Below are positions 39,170 to 47,459 of a DNA stretch of 64,000 nt, piece after piece (position 1 is the first letter of the stretch; every line of letters begins with the position of its first letter). The stretch lies in the NCBI RefSeq assembly GCF_000284295.1, contig NC_017093.1, positions 310,001 through 374,000 of the forward strand, in the 5' to 3' direction. This DNA is from Actinoplanes missouriensis 431. GTDB lineage: Bacteria > Actinomycetota > Actinomycetes > Mycobacteriales > Micromonosporaceae. The notes beneath the pieces were generated by a model that saw nothing but the letters and a program-made list of their open reading frames with translations, ran no database searches and had not been told where the DNA came from. Made by a program: the position numbers and the translations under genes.

Positions 39170-40375
39170 TCAGCCCAGGAAAGCACGGCCTTCTCCGCGG
39201 TACGTGAGGGCCGGTGTCGCTGTGTCACCGTCGATCAGCTGTAGCTCGTTGACGCGTTCACACAGCTCACCGGCCTTGGCGTGCCGGAACCAGACCCGGT
39301 CGCCGGGACGCAGCTCCTCGGCGGCCGGACCGAGCAGGGGCGTCTGCACCTCACCGGCGCCCTCATCGCCCTTGAATTTCAGGCCGTCCGGCAGATAGGG
39401 CGTCGGGAGGCGGGACGTCTCGGCCGGCCCGGACGCGATCCAGCCGCCGCCGAGCACCGTCGCGATCCGCGGCGCCGGGCGGCGGACCACCGACAGCGCG
39501 AAGAACGCGGCGGGCGCCGGCCGCCAGCTGCGGTACGTGTCGAACAGCGTCGGGCCGTACAGCCCGGAACCCGCGGTCACCTCGGTGACGGCCGGGTCGG
39601 CGCTGGTGGCGGCCACGCTCCCGGTGCCGCCGCCGTTGACGAACTCCAGGTCGGCGTGCTCCCGGATCGCGCGCACCGCGGCGGAGCGCCGGGCCAGCAA
39701 CTCGGGCAGCGCCTTCTTCTGCATCAGGCGGATCGCCCGTGCGCGCAGAGCGCGGCCGGGCGGGTCGTCGCCCACGCCGGCGATGTGCGCCTCGTAGGAC
39801 ATCACGCCGACCAGCTGGAACCCCTGTCGCGCGCTGATCTTGCGGGCGAGCGTGCCGGCCTGGACCGCGGAGTGCACCGGGGAGCGCCGGACGCCGACGT
39901 GCAGGGACCCGGCGGGCTTCCAGGAGGCGTCCACGTCGATGCAGAGGCGGATCGGCGGGCGGGTGCCGGGCGCGGAGGTCTGGTCGATCAGGTCCAGCTG
40001 AGCCGGATGGTCGACCATCACGGTGACGGCGGCGGCCAGCGCCGGGTCGGCGGCGAGCTCGCGCAGCGCGGTCCGATCGGCTGTGGGGTACGCCACCAGG
40101 ACGTCGTCTGTCACGCCGGTGCGCACCAGCCAGATCGCCTCGGGCAGCGTGTACGCCATCACGCCCTTCCAGCCGGGGCGGGCCAGGACGCGCTCCAGCA
40201 GCGCCCGGCAGCGTACCGACTTGCTGGCGACGCGGATCGGCTTGCCCGCGGCACGACGGGTGAGCTCGGCGGCGTTGGCGTCGAAGGCGGCCAGGTTCAC
40301 CGCGGCGACCGGGGTCTCCAGGTGATCGGTCGCCTGGTCGAGTCGCTGGCGCAGGGCAATGCGGTCAGTCACCAC
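39170..40375 (-). CDS. Alanine racemase/D-threonine aldolase-like PLP enzyme
   Basis: About 401 residues from GTG 40375 (GTG 40372 also possible). The N-terminal alanine racemase-type TIM barrel has the PLP lysine in IRVASKSVRC (about residue 50). LEFVNGGGTGSVAATSADPA and EVTAGSGLYGPTLFDTYRSW are phosphate-binding and active-site loops of the DSD1/D-threonine aldolase group. The C-terminal beta domain has VWFRHAKAGELCERVNEL. It is usually annotated as amino-acid deaminase/aldolase; substrate unknown. It is divergent from the MFS-Tmk fusion. Confidence 0.85.
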   Translation of the reverse strand: MVTDRIALRQRLDQATDHLETPVAAVNLAAFDANAAELTRRAAGKPIRVASKSVRCRALLERVLARPGWKGVMAYTLPEAIWLVRTGVTDDVLVAYPTADRTALRELAADPALAAAVTVMVDHPAQLDLIDQTSAPGTRPPIRLCIDVDASWKPAGSLHVGVRRSPVHSAVQAGTLARKISARQGFQLVGVMSYEAHIAGVGDDPPGRALRARAIRLMQKKALPELLARRSAAVRAIREHADLEFVNGGGTGSVAATSADPAVTEVTAGSGLYGPTLFDTYRSWRPAPAAFFALSVVRRPAPRIATVLGGGWIASGPAETSRLPTPYLPDGLKFKGDEGAGEVQTPLLGPAAEELRPGDRVWFRHAKAGELCERVNELQLIDGDTATPALTYRGEGRAFLG

Positions 40376-40553
40376 GTCAGCACGGTATCCCTTCCCGAGG
40401 GTAATGCGAAAGACATTCATCTCTGTTCCACCCGAACGTGCGGATCCGGCGGGGGGATCCGGCGTGCTGATCCGCGGGTCCCTGCCGGACCCCCGGTGAG
40501 CTGCGGCGGCCGGATACAGTGCTCCGGGCAAGTGACCACGGGAGGTAAGGGCC

Positions 40554-42626
40554 ATCAGTACCGAACAACGCCAGGACGGCGGCCCTGTCGACCTCTCGGG
40601 GGCGGCAGCGCTACGGTCCGTCCTCCGGCTGCGCGGCTTCCGCCGGCTCTGGCTCGTCCTCGCGGCGGCCTCCTTCGGCGACTGGATCGGCATCCTCGCC
40701 ACCGGTCTGTTCGCGTCCGCGCAGTTCGAGAACCCGGCGGCACAGGGCGCCGCGTTCGGCGGGACCATCGCCGTACGCCTGCTGCCCGCGCTGCTGCTCG
40801 GCCCGATCGCCGGTGTGATCGCCGACCGGTTCGACCGCCGCTACACGATGGTGATCGTCGACCTGCTGCGGTTCGTCATCTACCTGTCGATCCCGCTCGT
40901 CCCGCTCTTCGGCGGGTCACCGGCCCTGACCGTCGCCTGGGCCACCATCGCCACCTTCCTCGGCGAGACGATCACCCTGATCTGGATTCCGGCCAAGGAA
41001 GCCGCGGTACCCAACCTCATCCCGAAATCGCGGATCGAGATCTCGAACCAGCTGACGCTCGTCACCACGTACGGGATCACGCCGATCCTGGCGGCGCTGC
41101 TGCTGTCCGGGCTCACCGCCGGCCTCCAGCAGTCCGGCGCCTCACTGCCCGACTGGGCCCAGCCCGTGCAGCTTGCGCTCTACATCAACGCCTTCGCCCG
41201 GCTGGCCACCGCGATCGTGGTGTTCTTCGGCATCAAGGAGATCGGCGGCAAGAGCCCGGCGCGGGAGATGGCCGCCGAGCAGAGCATCGGCAAGCAGTTC
41301 ACCGCCGGCTGGAAGTACATCGGCAGCACCCCCCTGGTCCGCGGCCTGGTCGTCGGCATCTTCGGCGCGTTCGCGGCCGGCGGCGTGGTGATCGGCGCGG
41401 CCCGGACCTACGCCGTCTCGCTGGGCGCCGGTGAAGCCGCGTTCTATCTGCTCTTCGGCACCATCTTCATGGGCCTCGCGCTCGGCATCGGCCTCGGCCC
41501 GATGATCGTCCGGGAACTCTCCCGGCGCCGCTGGTTCGGCATGAGCATCGTGCTCGCGAGCGGCTCGGTGATGTTCCTCGGCCTGGCCTTCCACCTCTCG
41601 ATGGCCCTCGTCGGCGCGCTGCTCGTGGGCGCCGGCGCCGGCATGGCGTTCCTGTCCGGCACCACCCTTCTGTACGGCGAGATCGCCGACGAGTTGCGCG
41701 GCCGGGTCTTCGCCGTCGTGCAGATCGGCGTCCGGATGGTGCTGCTGCTGGCGATCACCCTGGCCGGCATCCTGGTCGGCCTGGGAAGCTCCCGCCGGGT
41801 CGACCTCGGTGCGTTCAGCGTCGACGTCTCGGCCACCCGGGTGCTGCTTCTGGTGGCCGGTGCGATCGGCATCTGGGTCGGCATCGGCTCGTTCCGGCAG
41901 ATGGACGACAAACCGGGCGTGGCCGTCCTGGCCGACCTGTGGAGCTCGCTGCGCGGGCGCCCGCTCTCCCCGGCCGAGTCGTTCGTCGCGTCCGGCTGCT
42001 TCGTGGTCTTCGAGGGCGGCGAGGGCGCGGGCAAGTCGACGCAGGTCACGCTGCTCGCCGAGGCGCTGCGCAAGGAGGGCCGGGACGTCGTCGTCACCCG
42101 CGAGCCCGGCGCGACCGACCTCGGCGCCCGGATCCGCGGGCTGGTGCTGAACAAGGCGGAGGACGCGCCGTCCGCGCGGGCCGAGGCGCTGCTCTACGCC
42201 GCGGACCGGGCACATCACGTCGCCACGGTGGTGCGGCCGGCGCTCGCCCGCGGGGCCGTGGTGGTCAGCGATCGGTACGTCGACTCGTCCCTCGCGTACC
42301 AGGGCGCCGGGCGTACCCTCCCGGTCCAGGAGATCTCCTGGCTGTCGTCCTGGGCGACCGGTGGCCTCAAACCCGACCTGGTGGTGCTCCTCGACGTGGA
42401 GCCCGGCGTGGGCCTGACCAGGGTCGACTCACGGGGCGGCGACGCCGACCGGTTGGAGAGCGAGTCGCGGGCCTTCCACGAGCGGGTCAGGTACGCCTTC
42501 CTGGACCTGGCGGCGGCCGATCCCAAGCGTTACCTGGTGCTGGACGCGTCGCGCCCGGTCGAGGAACTCGCCGGGGCCGTCACGGAGCGGCTCTCCAGCA
42601 TGCTCGGCGCGGTCGAAGGCTCCTGA
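40554..42626 (+). CDS. tmk: MFS transporter-thymidylate kinase fusion
   Basis: A 690-residue protein. Residues about 25-450 are a 12-helix MFS domain (FGDWIGILATGLFASAQFEN, VIADRFDRRYTMVIVD). Residues about 480-690 are a complete dTMP kinase: P-loop FEGGEGAGKSTQ, REPG and SDRYVDSSLAYQG. Fusion of tmk to a membrane domain is known in Streptomyces. Upstream of the MFS domain the frame has no ATG, GTG or TTG before an in-frame TGA at 40533. The best initiation site is an ATC at 40554 with GGAGG exactly 8 nt before it, giving STEQRQDGG after the initiator. It makes dTDP for DNA synthesis; the membrane part may tether it. Confidence 0.9.
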   Translation: MSTEQRQDGGPVDLSGAAALRSVLRLRGFRRLWLVLAAASFGDWIGILATGLFASAQFENPAAQGAAFGGTIAVRLLPALLLGPIAGVIADRFDRRYTMVIVDLLRFVIYLSIPLVPLFGGSPALTVAWATIATFLGETITLIWIPAKEAAVPNLIPKSRIEISNQLTLVTTYGITPILAALLLSGLTAGLQQSGASLPDWAQPVQLALYINAFARLATAIVVFFGIKEIGGKSPAREMAAEQSIGKQFTAGWKYIGSTPLVRGLVVGIFGAFAAGGVVIGAARTYAVSLGAGEAAFYLLFGTIFMGLALGIGLGPMIVRELSRRRWFGMSIVLASGSVMFLGLAFHLSMALVGALLVGAGAGMAFLSGTTLLYGEIADELRGRVFAVVQIGVRMVLLLAITLAGILVGLGSSRRVDLGAFSVDVSATRVLLLVAGAIGIWVGIGSFRQMDDKPGVAVLADLWSSLRGRPLSPAESFVASGCFVVFEGGEGAGKSTQVTLLAEALRKEGRDVVVTREPGATDLGARIRGLVLNKAEDAPSARAEALLYAADRAHHVATVVRPALARGAVVVSDRYVDSSLAYQGAGRTLPVQEISWLSSWATGGLKPDLVVLLDVEPGVGLTRVDSRGGDADRLESESRAFHERVRYAFLDLAAADPKRYLVLDASRPVEELAGAVTERLSSMLGAVEGS

Positions 42627-42721
42627 CGCGGCGTGCCCCTTGGCCAGGCCTGGGCGCGCCGCGGTGCAACCGCGTGCCGGGCGTGACCGTGCGTTTCCGG
42701 CTCAGCTGCGCTTGCCGGGGA

Positions 42722-43915
42722 TCAGCCGCGCCATAGCGTGACCATCATCGCCTCCAGGGCGATGTCCGGTTTCACGTTGCGCTCGATCGCGTCCTGGCAG
42801 GCCAGCACCGCCTCCAGGCGCCGCAGCACGCTCTCCGGCGACCACTTGCCGGCCGCTGCCGCCGAGACCTGCTGGATGTCGGCGTGCACCACGGCGACCG
42901 GCGCCCGCATCGAAGTGACGAGCACGTCGCGGTAGAACCCGGCCAGATCCTTCAACGACCTGTCCAGCGCGTCCCGCTGGGACCGGGTGGACCGAGACTT
43001 CTGCCTCTTCTCCAGCTCCTTGATCTGGCCGGCCGCGCCGCGCATCGCGGTAGTGGCGCCACGACCGGTGCCGCCCGCGCCGAGCGCCTGCTCCAGCGCG
43101 GCACGCTCCGCCGCGTCGATCTCGACGACCGCGTCCAGTGCCTCCCGGCGCGCCGCGTTCACCATCGCCTGCGCCGCGTCGAAGCAGGCGCCGATGTTGC
43201 TCAGCAGGCGCGGCATCGCCAGCACCTCCTCGCGCCGCAGCCGCGCCTCCTGGTCGGTGGCGAGCTGCCGGGCGCGCTCCACGTCACCCTGCGCCGCCGC
43301 GGCCGCCCAGGCAGCCTGCTCCGGGTCGATCCCGTGCCGCTGCACCAGCACCTCGGCGACCGCCGCCGCCGGCGCCTGCCGCAGCGCCACCACCCGGCAC
43401 CGGGACCGGATCGTCACCGAGATGTCGTCCGGATGCACCGACGGGGTGCAGAGCAGGAACACGGTCCGCGGCGACGGCTCCTCAACGGCCTTGAGCAGCG
43501 CGTTGCTGGCCCGCTCACCGAGCCGGTCGGCGTCCTCGACGATCACCACCTGCCAGCGCCCGGCCGACGGCGAACTGGCCGCACGCAGCACCAGCGCCCG
43601 CATGTCCTTGACGCCGATCGACAGGCCCTCCGACCGCTCGATGCGCACGTCCGCATGCGTGCCGGCCAGCGTGGTGTGACACCCGTGGCACTCACCGCAC
43701 CCCGAACCGTCCCGCTCACACTGCAACGCCGCCGCGAACACCCGCGCCGCCGTGGAACGCCCGGCACCCGGCGGCCCCGTGAAGATCCAGGCATGCGTCA
43801 TGCCGCCGCCACCGGCCGCGTCACCCGCAACCACGCGAGCCGCAGCAGAGGCCGCCCGGCGAAGCGTTTCCACCGGCTCGTCCTGCCCCACCAGTTCAGC
43901 AAAGACGTCATGCAC
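42722..43915 (-). CDS. holB: DNA polymerase III subunit delta'
   Basis: A 397-residue clamp-loader subunit from GTG 43915, beginning VHDVFAELVGQDEPVETLRR. The AAA+ module has a modified Walker A (GPPGAGRSTAARVF, Arg in place of Lys, as expected for delta') and the zinc site CERDGSGCGECHGC. VIVEDADRLGERASNALLKA and EEPSPRTVFLLCTPS complete the fold. The C-terminal domain is helical. It loads the beta clamp at the replication fork. Convergent with tmk; the 714 nt upstream hold a large palindrome. Confidence 0.93.
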   Translation of the reverse strand: MHDVFAELVGQDEPVETLRRAASAAARVVAGDAAGGGGMTHAWIFTGPPGAGRSTAARVFAAALQCERDGSGCGECHGCHTTLAGTHADVRIERSEGLSIGVKDMRALVLRAASSPSAGRWQVVIVEDADRLGERASNALLKAVEEPSPRTVFLLCTPSVHPDDISVTIRSRCRVVALRQAPAAAVAEVLVQRHGIDPEQAAWAAAAAQGDVERARQLATDQEARLRREEVLAMPRLLSNIGACFDAAQAMVNAARREALDAVVEIDAAERAALEQALGAGGTGRGATTAMRGAAGQIKELEKRQKSRSTRSQRDALDRSLKDLAGFYRDVLVTSMRAPVAVVHADIQQVSAAAAGKWSPESVLRRLEAVLACQDAIERNVKPDIALEAMMVTLWRG

Positions 43916-44140
43916 CCGACGATGGTATTGCGACCCCCCGACAACACCCACACGCCACGTCACCCGCCGCCCCCTTCCGCCGCCACGCCACCCGCCCGCC
44001 ACGCCGAGCCGTGCCCCTCCACGCCGAGCCGTGCCCCACCGCGCGCTCCACCTGTCCGCGTAGCCGCCCGCCCTCCGCGCCCGCTACGTCGTCGCCGGCC
44101 CTCCTTGGGCCCGCCCTCGCGCCCACCACCGTCTGCCTCC

Positions 44141-44326
44141 GAGCCGTAGCCCACGCAGGTGAAGCGCCGTCATTGCCTGCGTGGCCTACGGCTGAGGTGC
44201 CCGAGCCGTAGGCCACGCATCCAAAGCGGCGCCTCAACCTGCGTGGGCTACGGCTGAGGCGCCCGAGCCGTCGTCCAAGCGCCTAAAAACGCCGCCATCA
44301 CCTGCTTCGGCGACAGCTCGCCTCAA
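44141..44326. repeat. Three 62-bp tandem units forming a 114-nt nested palindrome
   Basis: Units start at 44141, 44203 and 44265. The first two are close copies; the third is diverged. The left arm of unit 1 (AGCCGTAGCCCACGCAGGT, 44142-44160) is perfectly complementary to the right arm of unit 2 (44237-44255). The right arm of unit 1 (TGCGTGGCCTACGGCT, 44178-44193) is perfectly complementary to the left arm of unit 2 (44204-44219). GCGCC/GGCGC pairing continues in between. A C-G difference between copies is compensated on the partner arm. Confidence 0.85.
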
Positions 44327-44529
44327 CGGCAAGCCGATCTTGGAGAGCTCCGGGCCGGTGGCCCACGGGACGCTTCGACGGGGCAGAGGTGGTCATTTCC
44401 GGTCAAGATGCGTCTCGACGGGCCCGATGGCGACCATCAGGCACCCGGATGACCATGAAAAGTCAGCCGTTTGATTACATTCGGTCACCCTTATGGCGAT
44501 CTTCGTTACGGTCGGTCTTGAACTATCGG

Positions 44530-44538
44530 TTATCCACA
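44530..44538. promoter_or_regulatory. DnaA-box-like TTATCCACA
   Basis: A single TTATCCACAGG lies 92 nt upstream of the YbaB gene that opens T7SS cluster 2. The same motif occurs in pairs upstream of ssd, and the TTGTCCACAGG variant upstream of eccE. Confidence 0.35.
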
Positions 44539-44629
44539 GGAGACTTTGCGGCGTAGCGGGACGGTCACTGAAGCGGTACGGTCTGGTGCCGGAACGCTAC
44601 GGCGGCATGACACGCGGTGAGGAGCCGGA

Positions 44630-44956
44630 ATGGCCCGCGAGATCGACGAGGCGTGGATCGACGAGGCTATCGAGCGATATCGGCGTGTCGAGGACCTGCG
44701 TGCCGAGTTCGATCGTGCGGTGTCCGCCCACTCCGTCTCGGTGCACTCGCCGGACCAGTCGATCGAGGTCGTGGTCACCGCCGCCGGCACCATCGTGGAC
44801 GTCCGGCTGCACGGTGAGCTGCGCCATCGGGTGCCGGCCGAGTTCGCGGCGGAGATCAAGGCGGTGGTGGTGAGCGCCGCGGAGGCCGCCCGCTGGGCGA
44901 GGGAAAAACTGCACGGCGAAGTTTTCGGATCGTTCCGCACGCTGGAGGGGCACTGA
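44630..44956 (+). CDS. YbaB/EbfC family protein (T7SS-associated type)
   Basis: A 108-residue protein starting MAREIDEAWIDEAIERYRRV, with a helix, a beta hairpin (QSIEVVVTAAGTIVDVRLHG) and a C-terminal helix (FAAEIKAVVVSAAEAARWAR): the YbaB fold. Classic YbaB binds DNA; in actinobacterial T7SS-like clusters such proteins sit with WXG-type genes and their role is unclear. GAGGAG precedes the ATG. The next gene starts one nucleotide after the stop. Confidence 0.8.
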   Translation: MAREIDEAWIDEAIERYRRVEDLRAEFDRAVSAHSVSVHSPDQSIEVVVTAAGTIVDVRLHGELRHRVPAEFAAEIKAVVVSAAEAARWAREKLHGEVFGSFRTLEGH

Positions 44957-44957
44957 G

Positions 44958-45254
44958 GTGGACCGACTCGCCGACCAGATCGACAACGCGGCGGCTGTGC
45001 TGTCGACGATGGACCGACAGATGCCGTTGCTGACACCGGCCGCCGCCTCGTTCGGCGCCGACGACGCGGGCCGCCCCGGGCGCATCGGCCGCGCCCTCTA
45101 TGCCGGCTGGACCGCGGTGCTGGCGGCGCGTGCCCGGGAGGCGGCGGACGCGTCCGCGACTCTGGCTGAGATGGCCCGTTCGGTGCGGTCCGGCGCCCGT
45201 GCCTACGCCGATACCGACGAGGCGGTCCGGCACAGGTTCCACCGGGAGCTGTAG
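44958..45254 (+). CDS. EspC-like T7SS target protein
   Basis: A 98-residue all-helical protein, starting at a GTG, with LADQIDNAAAVLSTMDRQMP and ARSVRSGARAYADTDEAVRH. The C-terminal YADTDEAV segment resembles the YxxxD/E export signal of T7SS substrates, and the overall pattern fits the EspC/DUF2580 group of secretion-associated proteins. It lies between the YbaB-like gene and a larger WXG-type gene with no intergenic space, so it is part of one transcript. Confidence 0.75.
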   Translation: MDRLADQIDNAAAVLSTMDRQMPLLTPAAASFGADDAGRPGRIGRALYAGWTAVLAARAREAADASATLAEMARSVRSGARAYADTDEAVRHRFHREL

Positions 45255-45851
45255 ATGATGGACCGGCTGGATCACCTGCTCGATGCCGCGAGCCCGCTGC
45301 TGGACCGGGTCGATCGGGTGCTCTCCACGATCGGTGCGCCGGAGGGTCACCCGGTCTGGCCCGAGCTGCGCCGGGTGCGTCTGCTGCCGGGGGACGCGGC
45401 CCGCGCGGTGGGCGCGCTCTACCCGGAGGCGATTCTCGACGCGGTGCCCGAGTTGCGCGCCGACGCGCAGGCCTATGCGGCGGTCGCGGATGCGTTGCCG
45501 CTGGCCGGCGCGTGGGAGGGTGAGGCCGCCGACGCGTACGAGCAAGCCCGTCGCCGCGCCGCCGAACACCTCAACGGTGGTCCGGAGAGCCTGGGGCGCC
45601 GGATGGAGGCGACAGCCGACCTGGCTGACGCGCTGACCGCCTGGATGGCGCGCTCCCGTGGCGATCTGGCGGCGATGCTGGCGACCGTTCTGACCTCGGC
45701 GGAGGCCGTGGCGTTGACCGCCGGTGACCTCCCACCGGACGAGGAGGCGCGGCTGGCCGCCGACGTGGCGGCTCCACTGCTGCGGACGGTCGCCGACAGC
45801 TACGACCGGGGTGAGGCCCTGCTGGATCAGTCGGTGTCCCTGCAGACCTGA
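45255..45851 (+). CDS. WXG-domain protein, T7SS cluster 2
   Basis: A 198-residue helical protein. The central motif AGAWEGEAADAYEQARRRAA (about residues 84-103) is a WXG-type turn between two long helices, here extended on both sides. It begins immediately after the stop of the preceding gene (ATG at 45255 or 45258). There is no signal peptide. It is probably a T7SS substrate or partner of the upstream EspC-like protein. Confidence 0.78.
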   Translation: MMDRLDHLLDAASPLLDRVDRVLSTIGAPEGHPVWPELRRVRLLPGDAARAVGALYPEAILDAVPELRADAQAYAAVADALPLAGAWEGEAADAYEQARRRAAEHLNGGPESLGRRMEATADLADALTAWMARSRGDLAAMLATVLTSAEAVALTAGDLPPDEEARLAADVAAPLLRTVADSYDRGEALLDQSVSLQT

Positions 45852-45884
45852 CAGGTGGACGGCTGCCCGTGACGGGTGGGGCGG

Positions 45885-45922
45885 GTGGACGGTCGCCCGG
45901 CCGCCACCGGGCGACCGTCCAC
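45885..45922. terminator. Strong bidirectional hairpin between convergent genes
   Basis: A perfect 16-bp stem (GTGGACGGTCGCCCGG and its complement, loop CCGCCA) lies between T7SS cluster 2 and the convergent LPxTG gene. No long T-run, but it is well placed to end both transcripts. Confidence 0.75.
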
Positions 45923-45934
45923 TGTGTGTGGCGC

Positions 45935-47317
45935 TCAGGACTCCCGGCGCCGGCGGCTGCTCAGGAGGAACGCGCACACTCCGCCGATCACCATGCCCGA
46001 ACCGGCCAGCAGCAACGGGATCAGGCCCGGGCCGGTGATCGGCAGACCGGCAGCGCCCGCGGGGGACACGTCGGGGGAGCCCGGCGCGGCGGCGGGGGCG
46101 GCTGTGCCGGTGCCGGTCCTGTTGCTGGAGCCGGTCCCGGCCCGGGTCCCGGTGGGACGTTTCGGCGCCACGGCCGCGCCGTCGAGCACCCCGAGGCTGA
46201 GGTCGGCGACCACTGCGGACGACTGGTGGCCGGTGGTGGCGGGACCGTCGTCACCCCGTACCAGAAGGATTTTGATCGCAGTTGCCCGCGCCGCGATGGC
46301 CTTGCCCTTGGTGGCCTGGCGTGCGGCGCCGAGTGAGATGCGCAGCTTCGCGCCGGTCGGTGAGTCCGGGGCCGGAGCGTTCTCCGATTCGGGCGCGGCA
46401 GGGACGCCGGGGATCGACGGCAACGGCAGGGGGTCGGCGGACGCGAGCGGCGACGGAATCGATTCCAGTGGCGTCGATGGCTCACTGAGCGTTACATCAT
46501 GGTGGTCACCGGGCGTGTCGAGAAGGGTCTGTTCGCCGTCCCGTGTGGTGATCTCGACGGCGGCCGGCTCGTAGGCGGCCTCAGCGCGCCCGCCGGACGA
46601 CATGCTCACCCGCAGCGTGGCGGCCCGCAGCACCCGGATCCGCACCTCGCCGTCGACCAGGCTGATCTTCCCGGCGTTGAGCGTGGTGGTCGACACCGAC
46701 TCCGCCTCGCCGCCGCGCCTGCGCAGGCCGGTGCTGCTCGTCGCCGAGAACGCCTCCGGCACCCGGACCAGCGACTGGTTGCCGCCGCCGGTCAGCGTGA
46801 CCCGGTTCAGCGCGGCCGCCGACTCGGACGCCTCGCCGGTGACGCTCGCGCAGGCCAGGCCGTTGTTCCAGCGGGCGTGCGCGGTGAGCGTGCCGGGACC
46901 GGTACGCAGCGGACCGAAGCGCTTCGTGCCGACCCGCTGCCGGCTCGCCGCGCGGTTGTCCGGTGGCGCCTGCTGCAGGACGAGATCGTTCTCGGACCCG
47001 CCGGGGACACGGCCGTCGAGGGTGCGGGCCGCCGCCGCTGACTTGACCTCACCGCCCGCGATCAGGACGCTGCGGACGTCGCCCAGCGCTACGCCGGTGA
47101 CCGCAGGAGGGCCGGCCTCGGGGGCGCGCGTCGCCGGCTTCGCGACGGCGCCCAGCTCGAGCCGGTTGATCCGGAGCACCTGAGCGCTGGATTGAGCGGC
47201 ATGACTGCCCGGCGAGGCGCACCGGGCGTTCTGGGCGAGCGCCGGCAGGGGCGCCGTGAGCGCTCCCGCGAAGCCTAGCGCAGCGACACTGGCGGCCACC
47301 GACCTGGCGGGTGTCAT
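45935..47317 (-). CDS. LPxTG-anchored surface protein
   Basis: A 460-residue protein from ATG 47317 with a Sec signal peptide (VAASVAALGFAGALTAPLPALA). A beta-rich ectodomain contains two cysteines (NARCASPG, GLACASV), followed by a Pro/Ser-rich stalk (about 290-340) and a Thr/Gly/Ala-rich region. The C-terminal sorting signal is LPITG, then a hydrophobic helix (LLLAGSGMVIGGVCAFLL) and SSRRRRES. LPITG fits class A/E-type sortase substrates, so the protein should be covalently fixed to the cell wall. No sortase gene is in the window. The ectodomain family is not recognised with certainty. Confidence 0.83.
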   Translation of the reverse strand: MTPARSVAASVAALGFAGALTAPLPALAQNARCASPGSHAAQSSAQVLRINRLELGAVAKPATRAPEAGPPAVTGVALGDVRSVLIAGGEVKSAAAARTLDGRVPGGSENDLVLQQAPPDNRAASRQRVGTKRFGPLRTGPGTLTAHARWNNGLACASVTGEASESAAALNRVTLTGGGNQSLVRVPEAFSATSSTGLRRRGGEAESVSTTTLNAGKISLVDGEVRIRVLRAATLRVSMSSGGRAEAAYEPAAVEITTRDGEQTLLDTPGDHHDVTLSEPSTPLESIPSPLASADPLPLPSIPGVPAAPESENAPAPDSPTGAKLRISLGAARQATKGKAIAARATAIKILLVRGDDGPATTGHQSSAVVADLSLGVLDGAAVAPKRPTGTRAGTGSSNRTGTGTAAPAAAPGSPDVSPAGAAGLPITGPGLIPLLLAGSGMVIGGVCAFLLSSRRRRES

Positions 47318-47459
47318 GGCAGTTCCTTTCGACGTGTCGTCTACGGGACTGGCCAACGAAGGTCGATTGGGGCGGTTGCGCAGCATCTATGTGACAACCC
47401 TCGCGGGTAGTTCAAATCCGGCATTTGGTACGGCTTGCTGTGCGTCGTAGGGTTGTCGC

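Larger units (their letters stand above)
43916..44629. other. Gene-free divergent region upstream of holB and the YbaB gene
   Basis: There is no credible gene in these 714 nt. Contents: a C-rich stretch with the 18-bp repeat CACGCCGAGCCGTGCCCC around 44000-44040, three 62-bp units forming a nested palindrome (44141-44326), an 11-bp motif TTACATTCGGT at 44475 that is also present at 20715, and a DnaA-box-like TTATCCACA at 44530. Confidence 0.7.

Noticed and set aside
39281..41434. Plus-strand frame spanning the PLP-enzyme gene and the start of the MFS-Tmk gene
   Set aside because: It crosses two real genes in the wrong frame. It would give the MFS gene a normal GTG (40532), but the frame does not match the MFS protein.
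43908..44237. Minus-strand frame of 109 codons in the holB upstream region
   Set aside because: Gly/Arg/Ala-rich, overlaps the palindrome, no ribosome site.
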